Below are positions 52,353-61,944 of a stretch of DNA of 64,000 bases, one piece after another (position 1 is the first letter of the stretch; each line of letters opens with the position of its first letter). The stretch spans positions 4,497,501-4,561,500 of the forward strand of contig JADANN010000099.1 in assembly GCA_018806985.1 (NCBI GenBank). Reading direction: 5' to 3'. The translations under genes were made by a program, and so were the position numbers. The stretch comes from Angiostrongylus vasorum (Eukaryota; Nematoda; Chromadorea; Rhabditida; Metastrongylidae). The notes beneath the pieces are model-generated. The model ran no database searches. It was not told the origin of the DNA and saw only the letters and a list, made by a program, of their open reading frames with translations.

Positions 52353-52869
52353 AACTGCTGCTCTTCTCTCGTTAAGTTCCTCTTTTATTGCCTGAATGCA
52401 TTGTTTTGCAAGTTCGGACGTGAGTTCGCGGTTGCCTGCTGGTTGTGTGATTTCGCGCTGGCGTATCAGCTCGATTGTTTCTGGAGACAGACGTCTCTCG
52501 GTGACTTTCGATCTCTCAGCTTTTTATAGCGCTAACGTGAAGATGTTGAATGAGCCAATCGTATTCTTCGTCGATGTTTTCGATAACGGCATCTTCCCAA
52601 CAGCCGACTAATCAATTGAGTAAATCCCACTTTATGGTGGTTTTTTTTTAAATTTAGCAGTTTTTCTTCTTTCCGTGAAAAATAAAATCTTGCGCGAAAG
52701 AGGCGATGGTCTAATCCCGTGTAGACAACAGCAACATCGGTTAGGAAAAACCATCGATTTACTTTGATGTAGTCTATTTCGTTATGATACTCTCCATTGG
52801 AAGACTCTTATGTCCAACGTCGAAAGTGGAGCTTCTGGAATTCCAAATTCCCTTGGAGTCGTAGTTATA

Positions 52870-53398
52870 GACTTGGTCGTCATCAGAAACTCGGACGGCG
52901 GCTCACCCTGCTCGTTCCATTCAAATCCGTGGGTCCCAATGTGACGTTCTTCACACGTTCAACTAAGTCCAATCTTAACATTAAGGTCTCCAATGATGAC
53001 GTTGAAGAATATAAGGTGTTCTCTGTAGAATTTCTTCAAGTCCACATAGAAGATTTGACCTTCTCTACGTTATAGTCGATGTGTAAACGACGAAGACTCT
53101 CAAAGCCGGCAATTGATCGACAGTTCTTCAACTGTAGATGTCCGATTCGGATTGTTCGTTGTTCGAATGAATGGATGTTCATTGCCAAAGTCGGCGTTCT
53201 CGCCGACGCCACCAACTTCTCCATCGTCCTTTCTTCCGAGAAACAGTTCTTCTCCGATCTCACAGACGACGTTGAATTGATGATGCCGTCTCGTCTCGGC
53301 CAATCCAATGACGTCTTTCCTCTTGCTTGCATGATCAAGTCTTTTATCGAGGACTCAGATGCAGTTGAGCGTGCATTGTACGTGTCGATACCATACAT
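52870..53398 (-). pseudogene. RTE endonuclease remnants
   Basis: Minus strand: TYNARSTASESSIKDLIMQA, RRDGIINSTSSV, NIHSFEQRTIRIGHLQLKNC. Follows the usual RTE endonuclease order, with frameshifts. Confidence 0.75.
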
Positions 53399-53959
53399 AC
53401 CTTATTCCTTTGCTATTTAGGCAGCTTAGGATGGTTCTGAGATTTTAGCAGCTCTCCATACTCGTCCTACAACGCTGCCAAATCGGGAGCTCCTTCGGGG
53501 TCAAGGAAATGAGGCCTGTTTATTTTGCTGTTTAGCTTTTTGAAACCTAGGTAGAGGTTGCTCAGCTCTGAAGGTGCTTGGTATACACATGGGTACCTCG
53601 CCAGCTCTCTCAGAATGGAGATGGAGCTTATTTGTTGGAGGCGACTGCTAACCGCCTCCCATATACTTCCCCGTCACTTGCAGGATTTTGGCCGAATTAA
53701 CACGTAGAATACAATCCGTATAAAGAGAAAACAGACCCACGTCCGCAATCATGAAAACGCCTCATAAATGCAGAAAATATGTGCTAGATCACCGCAGAAG
53801 TAACAGCGAGTCCATTCCCTGGATCTACCTGAGCTCAGGAAAGCAAAGATCGGTTTTTATCCGCGATTAAACCCCTATTCGCCAACTGGGGACGCACCAC
53901 GTAGCCTCGCGACCAACCGGCTCAACATCCCTCAAATGAGGGAGCTCCGTGGTACAGAA

Positions 53960-54470
53960 AGGGTAAAAGAAAAAATTTGTTCGAAGCGGCACAAAAATCT
54001 GTAAGGAAATACCACCATGCGGCATACGAATACAATGTCTTGCTATTCTATGTAGTCAATAAAGACAAAATTCCGAATTTTTTATTTAAAAAATTCGAAG
54101 TAATAAATCCATATTTTCTTGGAGTTTTACGCCTACACTGGGACGTCTGGGGATCATATCTGCCAAAAAAAGACACCTGCCTACTTCGCTACAGAATAAC
54201 CTTAGTTGGTGGCGAAACTGCAGGTTCCCGATAAACTTGTCCACATAAAGAGGACGCCCAAAAGTAGGGCTCGTTGACATGAGTGCGCACAATCACCTTG
54301 ATCAATAGTTCTTCAACCCACCTTGTGTTCCGGAAAAATATGAAGGATATTCAAAGACAAATTTATTCCACTTCTCCAGGTATTTTTTCTCGTTTGTATC
54401 AAGATCGAGATTTCGTAGATCGACAGACTCATCCTGCAGTTTGGAAACGAAGACAGTTTGGTTGATTGAA
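53960..54470. other. Unrecognised sequence between RTE and S1
   Basis: An open frame at 53977-54234 (+) has no motif or splice context. Confidence 0.45.
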
Positions 54471-54479
54471 CAGCTTTAT

Positions 54480-54690
54480 TTTCCTAACCTTTTTATTTAC
54501 TGCCTATTCTTTTTAATTGCAGGGGTAGGTTGCGAAATATAACTTTCATTATGCTGAGATGTTTGCAAAACTCCGGGCCGCAGGTGTCTGCAGTGGGGAA
54601 CGAACGCGCTATTGTCCTTTCTGGGGAGCAACGCGTTCACCACCACAACATGCGGGTCCTTCGTTCCGCCTATCTCTCAGCTAGTTCTGT
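54480..54690. repeat. S1 repeat, left arm
   Basis: ctttttatttactgcctatt, gagatgtttgcaaaactccg, acatgcgggtccttcgttcc. Confidence 0.6.
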
Positions 54691-55019
54691 CTTCTTTTTT
54701 TGAAGTTCTGCAAATATCTCAGCATTATGAAAGCTTTGTTTTCTTTTTTTTTAAGTTGAACTATCAAAATGAGAGGACGGCAACCAATTAATGCACACTA
54801 ATTATTTTCATTATGAAGCCTATAAATTCAATAGGAAACTAGGTAAACAGCTCTGTATGAATCCATGTCTTTTTAAAATCCATATATCCCTAAAACAGAA
54901 GACGTATAAAGGCATACAAAGGGCTGTTGAAAAACAGTACCAGACATTAAGTTTTAGAATGCGTAAAATTGTTGTCATTAATTGCCTAGGGTTAGGGTTA
55001 AAGATTGGCTGAGGGAAAA

Positions 55020-55180
55020 GCAAAGTAAGGGCGTCGGTAGCGTAGTAGATAGCACTCCAGAAAGGGTGATGGCGGATTCGAAGCGCAGCTGAAGCTATGA
55101 GTTTTGCCCACATCTCAGCATGTTTGTGGCAGTATTTCACATAATACCATGCCATGGAAAAGTGGTAGGCAATAGGCAGA
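55020..55180. repeat. S1 repeat, right arm with tRNA-like head
   Basis: GGGCGTCGGTAGCGTAGTAG (A-box-like), GGCGGATTCGAAGCGC (B-box-like), catctcagcatgtttgtggc, caataggcag end. A 55.2-kb PLE inserted directly beyond it. Confidence 0.6.
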
Positions 55181-55188
55181 AGTTAAAC

Positions 55189-55200
55189 AATGTCTTGATT
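55189..55200 (+). repeat. Left target-site duplication of 55.2-kb PLE
   Basis: AATGTCTTGATT (12 bp), identical to 56101-56112. Confidence 0.85.
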
Positions 55201-55302
55201 CCCAAGACCGACTTTCTGTTAGCCTCGGCATTGATTGATAATTCGATGTTTATCTTCAATAAGCAGACACGAGGTTGTTATTATAGATTTACTAGGATGC
55301 AA

Positions 55303-55342
55303 TAGCTGACGTTTCGGCGGTTTCGCCTTCTTCAGAGTCTGG
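55303..55342 (-). ncRNA. Hammerhead ribozyme motif (best-preserved core)
   Basis: Minus strand: CTGAAGA, then A, GGCG-AAAC-CGCC (4-bp helix II), GAAAC, GTC and AGC. This is the hammerhead order CUGANGA - helix II - GAAA - GUC. Helix III is almost absent (AC/GT), the minimal type reported for Penelope-like elements; helix I pairs only two bases plus a mismatch here. Confidence 0.65.
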
Positions 55343-55573
55343 AAAGGTCAAATTGAGATGCGATCTACTCAGCCAAACACTTTCGTAACCCCAGCAGATA
55401 AAACATAACAAATAAATTTGCATTCCCATAAGAAACAGCTTCATTTAAACACCCGCCGTTTATTTGTTGTAAGTATTTAAGTTAGCTGATGGATAGCAGC
55501 CGCACAGAGTAAAACATGGGCGATAACTGTGTATGTGTCAGGTCATTGGATTAGCCTGAAGTATGGCGCCAGG

Positions 55574-55885
55574 TCACGCGTGATGACAGGACACTCCTCC
55601 TTGCGGGTTCATCTTTGAATTTTCGGAATTGATCCAAAACGTTTCTAGAGTTTTACGCGCTGATGTTTTCGATTCCTGCGTGAGGATAATGCCTCCTACT
55701 TCAAAGTCTTCTCCGTTGTGTTCCTGCATCCTATGCGCGCCTAGTGGAGTGTTTGGTTTTAATATAGATTTACCGACTAGGTGTTCTTGCAAGCGGAGGC
55801 AGAGCGCTCTATCCGTTTCGCCAATGTATTCGTCCCCGCACGCCTTACAAGAGATCAGATAGACTGTACCCGAGCCCCGAGTAAA
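55574..55885 (-). pseudogene. GIY-YIG endonuclease fragment of a Penelope-like element
   Basis: Reads GSGTVYLISCKACGDEYIGE, then LRLQEHLVGK, PLGAHRMQEHNGEDFEV and KTLETFWINSENSKMN. The GIY (YLIS) and YIG boxes are present. The frame starts inside the domain, so no whole protein is made. Confidence 0.8.
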
Positions 55886-56003
55886 CGGTAGGCGTTTAAA
55901 TGAAGCTGTTTCTTATGCGAATACAAATTTATTTGTTATGTTTTATCTGCTGGGGTTACGAAAGTGTTTGGCTGAGTAGATCGCATCTCAATTTGACCTT
56001 TCC

Positions 56004-56040
56004 AGGCTCTGAAGAAGGCGAAACCGCTGAAACGTCAGCT
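56004..56040 (+). ncRNA. Hammerhead ribozyme motif
   Basis: Plus strand: GGCT, CTGAAGA, A, GGCG-AAAC-CGCT (one G-U pair), GAAAC, GTC, AGCT. Helix I pairs GCT with AGC. Faces the copy at 55303 in the opposite arm. Confidence 0.65.
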
Positions 56041-56100
56041 ATTGTATCCTAGTAAATCTATAATAACAACCTCGTGTCTGCTTATTGAAGAAAAACATCG

Positions 56101-56112
56101 AATGTCTTGATT
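56101..56112 (+). repeat. Right target-site duplication of 55.2-kb PLE
   Basis: AATGTCTTGATT (12 bp), identical to 55189-55200. Confidence 0.85.
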
Positions 56113-56139
56113 AATGTTTCTATTACCAGTCGTTCTCTA

Positions 56140-56510
56140 TTCTTCGTTACGGAAGATGCAATGTGAAATACAACGACAAGGGTTCTGAAATATGAGGAGA
56201 ACTCGGAACCTCAAATAGGCTTCGAACCCGTGATTACCTTTTCGGGGACTACCGTGTCATCCGCTACACCATCGAAGCCCTTGCTTTGTCTTTCTCTCGG
56301 CCATTTTCATTCCAGTTGACGGGTGACTGCTGATAGCACCGGTAGAGTAAAAACATACCAGAGAGAAAGGGTACGCAAGTGCCTAGGTTGGTGTGGTGGA
56401 TAGCACCTGAGCACCTGGTAAGGGTAATCTGGGGTACGAACTGCTCCTGAAGTTATGAGTTATATCTCAGCATCCTTGTGGTTGCCTTGCATCCATAAAC
56501 TACAACAATT
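56140..56510. repeat. S1 palindromic repeat copy, complete
   Basis: Left arm tgaaatacaacgacaagggt; centre ccagttgacgggtgactgct; right arm GTTGGTGTGGTGGATAGCAC and GGGGTACGAACTGC; right end catccttgtggttgc. Confidence 0.65.
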
Positions 56511-56523
56511 TCATCCTAAATAG

Positions 56524-56711
56524 AGCAATTCAGAAACACAATTACGGTCTTGAAAATAATGCACCAAAGTTCGGCGATGATGCCACAACAGAAGAAAATG
56601 ACAAAGTGAAGGGCAACGTTGTCCTTCACTCATCAAAGCCCAAAATCACAAAACCGAAGACACTCAGAGGACTTGGAACTAAAGAAAAAACAACAAAAAA
56701 AGAGGCTGGTG
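56524..56711 (+). CDS. Candidate Lys/Glu-rich exon, unknown gene
   Basis: Acceptor cctaaatag, donor gtatgt; 62 open codons including AIQKHNYGLENNAPKFGDDA and HSSKPKITKPKTLRGL. Disordered, basic composition. Phase fits a terminal exon at 58005-58087. No family recognised. Confidence 0.33.
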
Positions 56712-57339
56712 GTATGTGCATACTTTAGAAGTGCAGTATGACTTAAAACGAACCAAAAACGAAGATCTAAGATGTATTTATTTAGATTGCAGATGTCTTT
56801 TTTACAAACCTCTTCCATTCTTCCCAAATCTTGTGGCAATTAACAGAATTCTCTTGTCACTTTCTATTGCACGGATTTCCTACACGCCCCCCTTCAATGG
56901 TGGTGCCACAGAACTTCCCACATCCACTTCACCTTCAATTGAATTCTAAGCTTATTCATTCAGTTCCTGAAACTTCCCTTTCCCTTTCTTTCATTTTTGC
57001 ATCACAGTTACTGCTCAGTACTTTGTGCAACAATTCACTTTATGCTTTTTCCCTCAGTGGGATTTTGAATTTACCACTTCATTGATCTAACAGAATATCA
57101 AATCGCTTCAGAATGATGGAAAACCTACAGTACAACTCCCAATAGGCGTCTGCGACCACGAAAACCATTTTTATTTTTCCAGTCCGCGAAAGTTAACGCT
57201 ACCGAATCCGGCATGCGAATACAACCAAGTCCACGGTATTTAAGGATTATCAGAAATCGAGCAAAGTCCGAGAAAACAAATGTGCGCTCGTCTTAAAGAC
57301 TGAGAAAAATAATTTTTTTTCGTGATACGACACATAATA

Positions 57340-57695
57340 TCTCACACTGTAGAGATTATAACACTTCTTGCATTCAATTCCTTTCTCACAACTGTTTTCC
57401 ACGAAGGTTTTCGAACTTCTTTTGCGTGTGACTGCTTCAGGATTTTTCCTGTCTGTCACGAATGCCATTTCACGCTGCTTCAGTCGATCCTCCCTGGAGT
57501 CCTATAATAGCCAGGAAGGAGCGTTTCCTCTAGGATTGGAAGGAACGAACTGTTCCGAGAATATTCTAGCACCAATCTTCTCACCCCGGAAAGAAGCGAG
57601 GCTTGGTGGGTCCAGATTGGCTTCGAACAAAAGCAGGTTAGGTCACCCACGTAGTGAACGGGATCACTACCACCGAGCTACCCTCTCCCTTATTT
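57340..57695 (-). mobile_element. S4 SINE copy
   Basis: Minus: GGTAGCTCGGTGGTAGTGAT head; body with gccaggaaggagcgtttcct and actgtagagattataacact-type end. Confidence 0.65.
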
Positions 57696-58004
57696 CTCCA
57701 ATCATACCCTCTAAGTGGCATAGATTTTGCCTAACAATATGAACATGGAAGATAATAAGGGTCACGCAGATAAGCGCGGACTGACGAATGGAAGCGACGT
57801 CGACGAGAAAAAAGATAGGGGAGAATTACGGATGAAACTTTACAAATCAAGCATGCTGCAATATGTCTAACAAAAGCCCATCATGAGAAAGCCAATAAAA
57901 AAATAAGCGAAAGCAAGAAATCTGGTCAGTGGCACCATAATGGAACACTACTTGTAGAGACGCGCTATCATATTATAGAAGGAAAACCAACTTTGCTTTT
58001 ACAG

Positions 58005-58087
58005 CTCACTTCCAACTCTCACTTCCACTCGTTCCAAGAACTGCTCCAATTCCGAAAAGGAAGAAAAATCAAGAGTGCGACATTTAG
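58005..58087 (+). CDS. Candidate terminal exon in phase with 56524-56711
   Basis: Strong acceptor cttttacag. In phase with the previous candidate it reads AHFQLSLPLVPRTAPIPKRK to TAG at 58085. The other two frames are also open for some distance, so the choice rests on phase alone. Confidence 0.25.
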
Positions 58088-58382
58088 CACCCACTTTCAT
58101 CAGGAAAATAAGAAGAACCAAAAAACCGAAAGTAAACCGTCTTAAAAACCGTCTTAATAAACATGGAGACAAAAGAGAAACAAAGAGGGAACCCAATGAT
58201 TAGTACCAAGATGTGGTGCCTAATTTTTTTTAAACGCTGCTTTATTCTTGGGAACACAGGTGTATCGCTTGTTTGCAGTAGTAGTATCATATCGTTTTTG
58301 TAACCACAAACAATATTACGCAAAGATAATCTTGGGTGCACCAACCGTTTTTAAAAAATACAAAGAATGAAGGCTTAATAAT

Positions 58383-58395
58383 AAAAAAAATATTT
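58383..58395 (+). repeat. Left target-site duplication of 58.4-kb PLE
   Basis: AAAAAAAATATTT, identical to 59381-59393. Confidence 0.7.
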
Positions 58396-58495
58396 CCACG
58401 TCCGACTTTCTATTAACCTCGGCATTGATTGAATAATTCTTTCTAGTTCTGTTTAGCAAACACGAGGTGTTATTTTAATTCTTTATTTACGTACA

Positions 58496-58533
58496 AGCTG
58501 ACGTTTCGGCGGATTTCGCCTCCCTCAGAGCCT
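58496..58533 (-). ncRNA. Hammerhead-like motif with mutated CUGANGA box
   Basis: Minus strand: GGCT, CTGAGGG, A, GGCG...CCGCC, GAAAC, GTC, AGC. Helices I and II can form, but CUGANGA reads CTGAGGG, so cleavage is unlikely. Confidence 0.5.
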
Positions 58534-58734
58534 GGAAAGGTCATGTTGACAGCAATCTATTCGGCCAAACACCTCCGTAACCAAAGAGAGAAAACGCTGA
58601 ACCAAGATTTCAATCACATTGAACACAGAGTAGCTTCTTTGCACATTCACCGCTTTCTATGAGTCTTCCACTGAGTATGTCGCGTGGAGACCAACCGCAC
58701 AGAGTTCACATGGAAGCGTAATATGCCCCTCCCA

Positions 58735-59274
58735 TCAAAATAACAGCCTTATATACTGCCCAATGTCACGCGTGATAATGAAGCATTCTTCCCTGCGGTT
58801 CATTTTCGGATTTCTGGAATTGATCCAGAACGCCTCGAGAGTTTTGCGCGCTTGTGTTCTCGATTCCTGCGCGAGGATCGTGACACGTACTTCAAAGTCC
58901 TCCCCGCTATGTCTCTGGGTCCTATGCGTGCCTAGTGGGGTATTTGGTTTACGTTTGCCGACTAGGTGTTCTTTTATGCGGACACAGAGGGGTCTGCCCG
59001 TTTCGCCAATGTATTCGTCTCCGCACGTCTTACAAGAGATCAGATAAACTGTGCCCGAGCTCATGCAATCACCGTCTCTACCATTAGGGCAAACTATGCA
59101 ATTTTTCGTTGCACATAGACGGTCATATAGGCGGTTACGAACTAGTTGGCGCCTAAGATTACTCGGTGGCATTTCAACTACGTTTACCGAATTCTCTAGA
59201 CCCGCCCTTCTTAAGCAGCGTTTTATAGCTGCACTTACATCATTTGAGATGAAGGGTAGGATAAACGGGACCAT
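58735..59274 (-). CDS. C-terminal part of Penelope-like polyprotein: GIY-YIG endonuclease
   Basis: An uninterrupted 179-residue frame. Residues about 35-75 hold NRLYDRLCATKNCIVC and GDCMSSGTVYLISCKTC, a Cys-rich linker typical of PLEs. GIY-YIG follows with GDEYIGETGRPLCVRIKEHL, then GKRKPNTPLGTHRTQRHSG and ARKTLEAFWINSRNPKMN. The nuclease nicks target DNA to prime reverse transcription. The RT half is missing; the ATG at 59274 is just where the truncated frame opens, so translation as such is doubtful. The freshest PLE coding sequence in the window. Confidence 0.85.
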   Translation of the reverse strand: MVPFILPFISNDVSAAIKRCLRRAGLENSVNVVEMPPSNLRRQLVRNRLYDRLCATKNCIVCPNGRDGDCMSSGTVYLISCKTCGDEYIGETGRPLCVRIKEHLVGKRKPNTPLGTHRTQRHSGEDFEVRVTILAQESRTQARKTLEAFWINSRNPKMNRREECFIITRDIGQYIRLLF

Positions 59275-59380
59275 TTTATCGCTAGAGTTGTCGTTTGTAA
59301 ATAAAGAAATGTAAACGTAAATAAAGAAATACGTAAATAAAGAAATAAAATAACACCTCGTGTTTGCTAAACAGAACTAG

Positions 59381-59393
59381 AAAAAAAATATTT
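59381..59393 (+). repeat. Right target-site duplication of 58.4-kb PLE
   Basis: AAAAAAAATATTT, identical to 58383-58395. Confidence 0.7.
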
Positions 59394-59399
59394 GTCTAC

Positions 59400-60180
59400 A
59401 TTGGTAAACAAATTCTCCTGCACATGCTTTCATGCGCCACAGAACTTAGCGCAGGCTTGCCCACTTTATCTCTCGCCATGCGAGATAAAGTTTGCGTAAA
59501 TGCTTTGTTCTTGAACTGTATCGATAGAGCACATTTCTAAGGGCTTACTCAGCGTAACGAACACCGCTAAATAAACCAATACATATAGTACGAAATTCTA
59601 CAAGACTTTCACGCACTGAGAAATTCCAGAATATCAATCACAATTGCGGCGATAGGGTAGTGTTGGGAAAGCACTGTTTGACAGATTGCGTGGCTCTGAG
59701 CACATTAACGCCTTCCCTGAAAACACCCAACAGAGTTTGGAGCCTGTCTATACAACTCACTATGTATTGGTTATGCACTATTCCACTCCATCCAAAACGA
59801 AACCTGTTGGACCACTAAGATGAAGTGCTAAAAGCCTTTCGGCTGAGCCTACTTAAGAATGACGTACTCTAGTGAAGAAATCAAATTAGAACGAAAAGTC
59901 GAGTGGAAACCGGAAGCACAGAGTGGATGCTGAATTATAGAAACCGCAAAAAATCGACATCGTTATGTCATATTCTATCACTTTCTTTAATAAACATGAG
60001 AAACACATTCCCGCCTTACTATTCGTTGGCTGTTATGTTTTGAAAGTGGCCTCTTATTTGCGCTTTCCTCAATGACTATTAAGATGACCTTGTTACTCAG
60101 GCAAGAAATTCATGCAGCACCCTTCTTAAGCCTCTTAAGCATTGTCGTCGTTAACGTCTTCATATTGACAACAACAATTT
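59400..60180. other. Unrecognised sequence
   Basis: Nothing recognised beyond the PLE composite. Confidence 0.5.
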
Positions 60181-60185
60181 TTTAA

Positions 60186-60443
60186 AATAATGGATCGGAA
60201 ACTGGCATCGATACGAGAAAGAAAACCTCAGTGAAAAGCGATATCTCACAACTGTCAGAGAGGAGTCCAAAGCAAACTGCGCACCGTGATACGCATGGAG
60301 ATGCGCTATGTCAGAGGATTATACTGACTAAGGAACGGAAAAATCCATCACCACGAATAAAGGTTACGAAATCTATTTTATTCACAGCAAGACGGAAGAT
60401 AGAGCATAAGCCTTGCCAATTTTCATCAGGTCTTCAGTTTTAA
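60186..60443 (+). CDS. Candidate open segment, basic, unknown
   Basis: 86 open codons between stops, containing RKKTSVKSDISQLSERSPKQ and KERKNPSPRIKVTKSIL. Basic, Ser-rich and similar in style to the candidates at 56.5 and 61.8 kb. No clear splice sites chosen and no family recognised. Confidence 0.2.
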   Translation, partial: NNGSETGIDTRKKTSVKSDISQLSERSPKQTAHRDTHGDALCQRIILTKERKNPSPRIKVTKSILFTARRKIEHKPCQFSSGLQF

Positions 60444-60482
60444 TCCTTCATTCACAACGCAACATTAAGCGACGTAATAGGA

Positions 60483-60690
60483 TGACGGATAAAGTGTATT
60501 CGGCGTTGATCTATTCCCTAAAAATACACTACGCTTTCATTTCACTAGACATAGAGGGGTATGAATGTATATTTGGCCGCCTAGTATCCCAAAAGCATGG
60601 GATCGAAATCTGTGTGTATTACAAGACATATGTAACCACTGGGTTACATACGAACCATTCAGCGATAAGTTCAAATGGATGACCGACCAT
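60483..60690 (-). mobile_element. S2 SINE copy, strongly diverged
   Basis: gataaagtgtattcggcgtt, then tgaatgtatatttggccgcc. Order kept, many changes. Confidence 0.5.
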
Positions 60691-60754
60691 TAAGCGCTAT
60701 CGGATGCGTTGTTGAGACGCTGATACTAGAACAACACAAGTGATAGAGCAAATC

Positions 60755-61080
60755 CAATTTTCCGACCTATCTCAACATGCACAGATCAAAAACACTGCTG
60801 TATATGTAAAGATGACGAAAATAACGTATTTAGCTCGCACACGTAAAGTCTCCTAACTACAAGAAACTGCTAGTGAGTGAGTTCCATGGGGCTGCTTAGC
60901 ATATAGCAGAAAAACAGCCGACCCGTTGCTCAGAAACCTTCCTAAAGATCCTATGATACTTAACTAGTCTCTAAAACAAAAGGAACCCACTAGTCGTGAC
61001 ACGAGTTAGGTGGAGTTTACTGGCGCCCGCTCATGGCCCTTGACGACCACGGGTGAACAGATGATATAGATGGTATAACA
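60755..61080 (+). mobile_element. RTE 3'-end scrap, strongly decayed
   Basis: Follows the pattern of 17945-18310: caacatgcacagatcaaaaa (QRSKIK region), gtgagtgagttccatggggc, ttactggcgcccgctcatgg, then a gatgatatagatggtataac tail. Confidence 0.6.
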
Positions 61081-61084
61081 AAAG

Positions 61085-61830
61085 GGTACACGTAACCTTA
61101 GCACAGTAGGGGGCAATGAACACATTCATTAAATACGCATAAGAATTAGAACGTATATAAGGCTACTAGCCCGTAATTAAACCTTCATGCTCCATGAGAG
61201 TATGCGCCAGGCAGCCACATGGATAGTAAGCTAAAAGGTCTTTCAATGATTGAAATTTATGGGAAAGATTGATAATAGAGAGAAAAAACTAGAATCGTGG
61301 AAAACAGTAGCGTTAAATTATATTATATCGTGGAAAACTGAAATGAATATTCTATTGTGTCCCATATTCTCAGACCAGACTGAAAAGAATTGGTTACCGC
61401 CCCCCAATATCAACATGGCAGGCATTATCTCTGGAAATTGAAAAAAAAAGAAAAAAGTGGGAACACATTGTGGTGGTCTACTCGAACAACGACGGAAAGA
61501 CGTAGAATGTGAGCATGAATGAAATAGAGAAATGGAGAGGAGGAGTATGAGTGATGAACAGAGTGGGAAGGAAGCTTGAAGGTGAATACCAACCAGCACA
61601 AAAGTGTTCGAGCATGTTCCACTGTTATCTGAAATTGGTCACAATAGGAAGAATGTCGGGCAGATGAGAAGGAAAGGAGGAAACAGACGAACACAGGCCG
61701 TCGTGAAGCTGGTTGAGTCACCAAGATGTGCGGGATTTTGCAGCTTCTGAATTAATGAATGTTTAGTGAAAGATTTGCTTTTCATTTGTACAGACTCGTT
61801 GCAGGTGTTCATATAATTCATTCTTCATTA
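61085..61830. other. Unrecognised sequence
   Basis: AT-rich; only short frames. Confidence 0.5.
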
Positions 61831-61833
61831 TAG

Positions 61834-61938
61834 GAACCAACAACAGATAGAAATATAAAAGCCGCAGAAGAATCAAACACTAATCAAAAGAAGAGAATCT
61901 CAGAAATGCCGAGCACAGTCCGAACTCAGTCCAATAAG
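61834..61938 (+). CDS. Candidate exon, disordered, unknown
   Basis: Acceptor ttcattatag, donor gtgaat, 35 codons in phase 0: EPTTDRNIKAAEESNTNQKK and RISEMPSTVRTQSNK. Good boundaries and codon use, no known domain. Confidence 0.33.
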
Positions 61939-61944
61939 GTGAAT

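Larger units (their letters stand above)
50580..53955 (-). mobile_element. RTE-type non-LTR retrotransposon, minus strand, decayed
   Basis: The 5' leader lies at about 53880-53955 (minus: GGAGCTCCCTCATTTGAGGG; GAGCCGGTTGGTCGCGAGGC) and the 3' end near 50580 (minus ctacagatgataaaggtgat). Endonuclease and RT remnants are in order between. Same family as the 39.4-kb element. Confidence 0.82.
55201..56100 (-). mobile_element. Short Penelope-like composite with ~215-bp inverted ends
   Basis: Flanked by AATGTCTTGATT at 55189-55200 and 56101-56112. The ends (about 55232-55462 and 55885-56100) are inverted copies of one another. The middle encodes only a minus-strand GIY-YIG fragment (YLISCKACGDEYIGET; QEHLVGKS) without RT. 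Total 900 bp: a severely 5'-truncated PLE carrying an inverted copy of its own 3' end. Confidence 0.85.
58396..59380 (-). mobile_element. Penelope-like composite with intact GIY-YIG frame
   Basis: Flanked by AAAAAAAATATTT at 58383-58395 and 59381-59393 (A-rich, so slightly less certain). About 50-bp terminal inverted repeats (58443-58494 and 59325-59380) share TTTAGCAAACACGAGGTGTT; on the right the TTTCTTTATTTACGTA unit is repeated about three times. Contains an undamaged C-terminal PLE frame but no RT. Confidence 0.82.

Noticed and set aside
61250..61724. Overlapping open frames on both strands
   Set aside because: Short, no motif, no splice sites in agreement and AT-rich composition.
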